From Bacteroidales bacterium (GTDB lineage Bacteria > Bacteroidota > Bacteroidia > Bacteroidales > Paludibacteraceae), in assembly GCA_900767385.1 (NCBI GenBank), contig CAAFYY010000062.1, forward strand, positions 1 through 17,449: 17,449 bases of DNA, read 5' to 3'. The position numbers and the translations under genes are program-made. The notes beneath the pieces are model-generated. The model ran no database searches, had not been told where the DNA came from, and saw only the letters and a list, made by a program, of their open reading frames with translations. Below are positions 13,348-17,449 of the stretch, in pieces (within the stretch, counting starts at the first letter, position 1; every line of letters starts with the position of its first letter).

Positions 13348-15645
13348 ATGGCAAAAAAAGGCAACAACCGCAGCAAAAAATCGCTTTTTCTCAGCGTTTT
13401 ATGGGGAACCATAGCAGCTGGCATCTGCTGTGTCTTCATCATCTTCTTCGCAATCTCCAAAGGATGGATCGGCTATGTGCCATCACTCCAGGAACTCGAA
13501 AATCCGAAGAATGACATGGCTACACAGATATTCTCCAGCGACGGCAAACTGCTCGGCACGTTCTTCATCGCTACGGAGAACCGTGTCAACTGCACCTACA
13601 ACGAGATTTCGCCCAACGTCATCAACGCCTTGGTCGACACCGAGGACGAGCGATTCTACAAACACTGTGGCATCGACGGAAAGTCAACACTCCGCGCCTT
13701 TCTCTTCTTAGGCAAACGCGGCGGCGGCAGTACGCTCACCCAACAGCTCGCCAAGCAACACTACTCCACCCCGGCAAGAAACACCCTCCAACGCGCCATC
13801 CAGAAACCTGTAGAATGGGTCATCGCCGTACAACTTGAACGACTCTACACCAAAGAGGAGATCCTGACCATGTACCTCAACAAATTCGACTTCATCAACA
13901 ACGCCGTCGGCATCAAGACCGCTTCCAAGGTCTATTTCGGCAAAGAACCTCACGAACTAAAGATCGAAGAGGCAGCGATGTTGGTCGGCATGTGCCAGAA
14001 CCCATCACTCTACAACCCAGCAAGCAAGAAAGAGACCACACGCGAGAGAGCCAAGAATCGACGCAACATGGTCTTGAACCAGATGTACAAGAACAACCAC
14101 ATCACCAAAGCCGAACGCGACTCCCTGCAAAAGCTTGACGTCGTGCTCGACTTCCACCGTGTGGACCACAAAGACGGCACTGCACCTTATTTCCGCGAAT
14201 ATCTCCGCCGCTACCTCCAAGCCAAGAAACCGAAGAGAAGCGACTACGCCAGCTGGCAACTCGTGGAACGCGGTCAATACTACCTCGACTCCATCGCATG
14301 GGTCAACGACCCCCTCTACGGCTTCCTTGAGAAGCACAAGAAGAAAGACGGTTCGTCCTACAACCTCTACTACGACGGACTCCGTATCTACACCACCATC
14401 AACTACGAGATGCAGGTAGCTGCCGAAGAGGCTGTCAAGGAACATCTCACCCAATTGCAGGCCAACTTCTTCAGAGACAAGAAAGGAAACGAGAAAGCTC
14501 CGTTCAGCAAAAGCGTGGACGACGAGCGCATCAAATCCATCATGGAGCGCGCGATGAAGAACACCGACCGCTACCGCATGATGAAAAAGGCAGGCAAGAG
14601 CAAAAGCGAGATTGAGAAAGCCTTCAACACCCCAACGGAGATGACCGTATTCTCCTGGCATGGCGACATCGACACCGTGATGACGCCGATGGACTCCATC
14701 CGCTACCTGAAACATTTCGCTCGCACAGGCGTGATGTCGATGGATCCTGTCAACGGCCATGTGAAGGCCTATGTAGGCGGTCCCGACTTCTCCTACTTCC
14801 AATACGACATGGCCACCATGGGACGCCGTCAGGTCGGTTCTACCGTGAAGCCATACCTCTACACGTTGGCCATGAACGAGGGCTACTGTCCTAACACCCA
14901 TGTGGTTGACCAGAAAGTGACACTCTACGACGCTCTCGGCCGTCCGTTCACACCACGCGGCAACGCAGGCACCGGAGAGGTCATCACCTTGCAACGAGGC
15001 TTGCAGACATCAAACAACAACATCAGCGCCTACCTGATGAGTCTGTTTACCCCAGAACAACTGGTCAACCTCATGCGCTCCTTCGGCATTGAGGGACGCA
15101 TCGACCCAACGGTATCCCTCTGCCTCGGTCCTTGTGAAGTGACTGTCGGCGAGATGGTCAGCGCCTACACCACCTTCCCGAACAAAGGCGTACGCCGCTC
15201 ACCAATCTTCGTCACCCGCATTGAAGACAGCAACGGCACCGTCATCGAGGAGTTCTCCGCACGCACCACAGAGGTGATCGACGAGAAGACCTCCTACAAG
15301 ATGATCACGATGATGCGTGCCGTCGTCGACGGTGGCACCGGTTCACGCATCCGCTCAAGATACAACATCACAGCCCCAGCCTGCGGCAAGACCGGTACGA
15401 CCAACGACAACTCCGATGGTTGGTTCATCGGCTACGTTCCTCGCCTGGTGACTGGTGTCTGGGTAGGTTTTGAAGACCGCGACATCCACTTCACCAACAT
15501 GGCTGAAGGTCAAGGTGCTTCCATGGCACTCCCAATCTGGGGACTCTACATGCAGAAGATCTACAACAACACCAAACTGGGCTACAAGCAAGACGAGACG
15601 TTCGACATCCCTTCAGACTTCAACCCTAACTCCGATTGCGAATAA
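13348..15645 (+). CDS. mrcA: Bifunctional penicillin-binding protein 1A-like (glycosyltransferase and transpeptidase)
   Basis: This 765-residue class A PBP polymerises glycan strands and cross-links the peptides on the outer face of the inner membrane. A short basic tail precedes one membrane helix at about 15-37. The GT51 domain follows, with catalytic E99 in TEDERFYKH, GGGSTLTQQLAKQ (125-137) and KEEILTMYLNKF. The transpeptidase domain carries all three active-site motifs: S498-x-x-K501 in GSTVKP, S555-N-N557, and K681-T-G683 in CGKTGTTND. All key residues are present, so it should be active and beta-lactam-binding. A 15-base gap separates it from pfp with no terminator, so the two are likely co-transcribed. 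The class is certain; the 1A name is by similarity. Confidence 0.96.
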   Translation: MAKKGNNRSKKSLFLSVLWGTIAAGICCVFIIFFAISKGWIGYVPSLQELENPKNDMATQIFSSDGKLLGTFFIATENRVNCTYNEISPNVINALVDTEDERFYKHCGIDGKSTLRAFLFLGKRGGGSTLTQQLAKQHYSTPARNTLQRAIQKPVEWVIAVQLERLYTKEEILTMYLNKFDFINNAVGIKTASKVYFGKEPHELKIEEAAMLVGMCQNPSLYNPASKKETTRERAKNRRNMVLNQMYKNNHITKAERDSLQKLDVVLDFHRVDHKDGTAPYFREYLRRYLQAKKPKRSDYASWQLVERGQYYLDSIAWVNDPLYGFLEKHKKKDGSSYNLYYDGLRIYTTINYEMQVAAEEAVKEHLTQLQANFFRDKKGNEKAPFSKSVDDERIKSIMERAMKNTDRYRMMKKAGKSKSEIEKAFNTPTEMTVFSWHGDIDTVMTPMDSIRYLKHFARTGVMSMDPVNGHVKAYVGGPDFSYFQYDMATMGRRQVGSTVKPYLYTLAMNEGYCPNTHVVDQKVTLYDALGRPFTPRGNAGTGEVITLQRGLQTSNNNISAYLMSLFTPEQLVNLMRSFGIEGRIDPTVSLCLGPCEVTVGEMVSAYTTFPNKGVRRSPIFVTRIEDSNGTVIEEFSARTTEVIDEKTSYKMITMMRAVVDGGTGSRIRSRYNITAPACGKTGTTNDNSDGWFIGYVPRLVTGVWVGFEDRDIHFTNMAEGQGASMALPIWGLYMQKIYNNTKLGYKQDETFDIPSDFNPNSDCE

Positions 15646-15660
15646 TCATTAAGATACGAT

Positions 15661-17313
15661 ATGAAACACAGTCCATTACAGATAGCTCGTGCCTGGTATA
15701 TGCCGAAGATGCCAGTGGCCTTTCAGCAGAACATCGAACTGATGGAGGGCGACAGCACCGAATCGGTTGCCGACCAGAAAGAGATAGAGGCACGATTCCC
15801 TTACACCTACGGACAGCCATTGGTACATTTCACCTCGGGAAAGTCTCAGGAGTATCCTCAGATTGCCGTCGGCGTGATCCTCTCTGGCGGTCAAGCTCCA
15901 GGAGGCCACAACGTGATTTCCGGACTTTTTGACGGTCTCAAGCGCCTCAATCCCGCCAACAGACTTTTTGGTTTTATCGGCGGCCCAGGAGGCTTCGTGG
16001 CACATAATTACATGGAACTGACCAAAGAGATTGTCGACTCCTACCGCAACACTGGCGGCTTCGATATGATTGGCTCCGACCGCACAAAGCTGGAGACTGT
16101 TGAGCAGTTCAACAGTTGTCTGGAGATATGCAAGGAGCTTGGTTTGAAGGCCGTCGTAATCGTTGGTGGCGACGACTCCAACACCAACGCATGCATGCTC
16201 GCCGAGTATTTCAAACAGAAGATTACCGGCATCCAGGTCATTGGCTGTCCGAAGACCATTGACGGCGACCTGAAGAATGGTGTCATCGAGACATCCTTCG
16301 GCTTCGACACGGCGTGTAAGGTCTATTCCGAACTGATAGGCAACATCCAACGCGATGCCGCCTCATCCAAGAAATACTGGCACTTCATCCGTCTGATGGG
16401 ACGTTCTGCCTCACATATCACACTGGAGTGTGCGCTGATGAGTCAGCCTAATATCGCCATCATCTCCGAGGAGGTGGCTGCCAAGAACATGACGCTGGCC
16501 GACGTGGTGGACGATATCGCACGCATCATCATCGACCGCGCCAACATCGGCAAGAATTTCGGCACGGTGCTGATTCCTGAGGGTTTGATTGAGTTCATCC
16601 CTGTCTTCAGTCGCTTGATTCAGTCACTCAACAACTTGCTGGCCAACAACGACGAGTTTGCCGCCCTCTCCACTGCCGACGAGCAGCGCGAATATATCAA
16701 GGGCTCATTGGACGAAGCCGACCTCGCCACCTTCCGCAGTCTCCCTATCGGCATCGCCAAACAGCTCACCCGCGAACGCGACCCACACGGCAACATCCAG
16801 GTCTCACTCATCGAGACGGAGAAGCTGCTCATCGAGATGGTTGCCAAGCGATTGGCACAACTGAAGGCAGAGGGTGTCTACAAAGGAAAATTCGCTGCCA
16901 TCTCCCATTTCTTCGGCTATGAGGGTCGCTGCGCCATCCCTTCCAACTTCGATGCCGACTACACCTACTCACTCGGCTACACCGCCGCCATCCTGATTGC
17001 CAACGGCAAGACCGGCTATATGGCAGCCGTCAAGAACCTAAGCGAGCCCGCTTCGATGTGGCAGCCTATCGGTGTGCCTATCACCATGCTGATGAATATG
17101 GAGAAGCGCAACGGCGAGATGAAGCCTGTCATCCGCAAGGCTTTGGTCAACTTGGACGACGCCCCGTTCAAATTCTTTGAGAAGAATCGACGCGAGTGGG
17201 CAACCAACCACTCTCATTTCATCTATCCTGGACCGATTCAATACTTCGGTCCGTCGGAGGTGTGCGACCAACCAACCAACACCTTGCTCCTTGAGCACGG
17301 CAAAGATATCTAA
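15661..17313 (+). CDS. pfp: Pyrophosphate-dependent 6-phosphofructokinase, long form
   Basis: This enzyme reversibly phosphorylates fructose 6-phosphate with pyrophosphate instead of ATP, in glycolysis and gluconeogenesis. The 550 residues match the long group related to the plant beta subunit. The N-terminal nucleotide/phosphate loop is GVILSGGQAPGGHN (71-84). GGDDS (169-173) and PKTIDGDLK (197-205) carry the Asp and Lys that mark PPi-dependent rather than ATP-dependent members. MGRSASH (246-252) is the sugar-phosphate binding motif. It follows the PBP1A-like gene by 15 bases. I see no terminator in the 37 bases before the insertion sequence. Confidence 0.96.
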   Translation: MKHSPLQIARAWYMPKMPVAFQQNIELMEGDSTESVADQKEIEARFPYTYGQPLVHFTSGKSQEYPQIAVGVILSGGQAPGGHNVISGLFDGLKRLNPANRLFGFIGGPGGFVAHNYMELTKEIVDSYRNTGGFDMIGSDRTKLETVEQFNSCLEICKELGLKAVVIVGGDDSNTNACMLAEYFKQKITGIQVIGCPKTIDGDLKNGVIETSFGFDTACKVYSELIGNIQRDAASSKKYWHFIRLMGRSASHITLECALMSQPNIAIISEEVAAKNMTLADVVDDIARIIIDRANIGKNFGTVLIPEGLIEFIPVFSRLIQSLNNLLANNDEFAALSTADEQREYIKGSLDEADLATFRSLPIGIAKQLTRERDPHGNIQVSLIETEKLLIEMVAKRLAQLKAEGVYKGKFAAISHFFGYEGRCAIPSNFDADYTYSLGYTAAILIANGKTGYMAAVKNLSEPASMWQPIGVPITMLMNMEKRNGEMKPVIRKALVNLDDAPFKFFEKNRREWATNHSHFIYPGPIQYFGPSEVCDQPTNTLLLEHGKDI

Positions 17314-17350
17314 CAGATACGACATAGAAACAGAAAGACCTGGCCCACAA

Positions 17351-17374
17351 TGAAGTGACCCCAAAAAGTTGGAC
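17351..17374. repeat. Terminal inverted repeat of the IS3-family element
   Basis: It begins TGAAGTGACCCC, continues with five As and ends GTTGGAC. It sits 37 bases after the pfp stop. Only one copy is in view, so the repeat call rests on its resemblance to known IS3 ends and on the transposase next to it. Confidence 0.65.
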
Positions 17375-17387
17375 GTTAAATTAAACG

Positions 17388-17449
17388 TTAATTATTAAAT
17401 TCTCTATAGTAGTGAGCTCGGTATTGTGCCGGGCTCATTCCTTTTAATC
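17388..17449 (-). CDS. IS3-family transposase, C-terminal fragment (partial)
   Basis: Read leftward from the window edge, the frame gives LKGMSPAQYRAHYYREFNN and a TAA stop (17390-17388). LKGMSP-x-QYR is the usual end of IS3-family OrfB transposases (DDE integrase fold), after the catalytic residues. Only 19 full codons are visible. The embedded GAGCTCGG/CCGGGCTC hairpin (17413-17435) lies inside the coding frame. The identification is by the tail motif and the adjacent terminal repeat. Confidence 0.75.
   Translation of the reverse strand, partial: LKGMSPAQYRAHYYREFNN

Larger units (their letters stand above)
17351..17449 (-). mobile_element. End of an IS3-family insertion sequence, cut by the window edge
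   Basis: The sequence from TGAAGTGACCCCAAAAAGTT (17351-17370) onward resembles the terminal inverted repeats of IS3-family (IS150-like) elements, which start TG and contain GACCCC-A-rich-GTTGGAC. Fourteen bases further in begins the C-terminus of a leftward transposase. The outer boundary could be TG at 17351 or TG at 17356. The other end lies outside the window, so neither completeness nor a target duplication can be judged. Confidence 0.8.

Noticed and set aside
13278..13514. Rightward frame overlapping the start of the PBP1A gene
   Set aside because: It is out of frame with a clearly conserved gene and shows no conserved features; it is a shadow of the A-rich leader.
14005..14994. Long leftward frame of 329 codons opposite the PBP1A gene
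   Set aside because: It lies wholly antisense to the conserved transpeptidase region. High GC at third positions suppresses stops on the opposite strand, which explains its length.
17413..17435. GC-rich hairpin as the pfp terminator
   Set aside because: It lies inside the transposase coding frame, and the following T-run is short, so I explain it by the codons of the transposase tail.

Overview
The window looks like a chromosomal piece of a Bacteroidales bacterium, most likely Prevotella or a close relative. Three things point there. Several promoters carry the Bacteroidota -7 element TAnnTTTG. Shine-Dalgarno sequences are mostly absent. The gene set is typical of the group: a long NusB of about 318 residues, a PUR-family (DUF3276) protein, and a long PPi-dependent phosphofructokinase. 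TAG, TAA and TGA are all used as normal stop codons.

Layout: bases 1-190 hold a hexanucleotide tandem array and no convincing gene. From 5590 down to 298 runs a leftward seven-gene operon: nusB, yajC, a YbbR-domain protein, coaE, mtgA, lipB and a secreted lytic transglycosylase. It starts at a TAnnTTTG promoter near 5615 and ends in a strong terminator at about 254-211. From 5808 everything is rightward. First comes a small exported-protein pair (5808-7085). Its first gene has a TAG stop inside the signal peptide, and its second has 42 in-frame protein-like codons after the stop. Next is a 550-base non-coding stretch with hairpins and degenerate repeats.

The rest of the right arm is housekeeping: PUR protein and pheT; panC and panD (pantothenate synthesis); infC, rpmI and rplT (translation), with infC apparently starting at AUA behind a strong Shine-Dalgarno; a bifunctional PBP1A-like enzyme; and pfp. 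The last 100 bases are the end of an IS3-family insertion sequence, with its terminal repeat and the C-terminus of its leftward transposase.

Peptidoglycan synthesis and turnover appear on both arms: MtgA and the lytic transglycosylase on the left, PBP1A on the right. The translation genes (pheT, infC, rpmI, rplT) are grouped, as is common in bacteria. I see no defence system, biosynthetic cluster, CRISPR array, tRNA or rRNA. The observations most worth checking are the broken exported gene, the read-through tail after its neighbour, the AUA start of infC, the structured gap at 7086-7634 and the two-block hexamer array.
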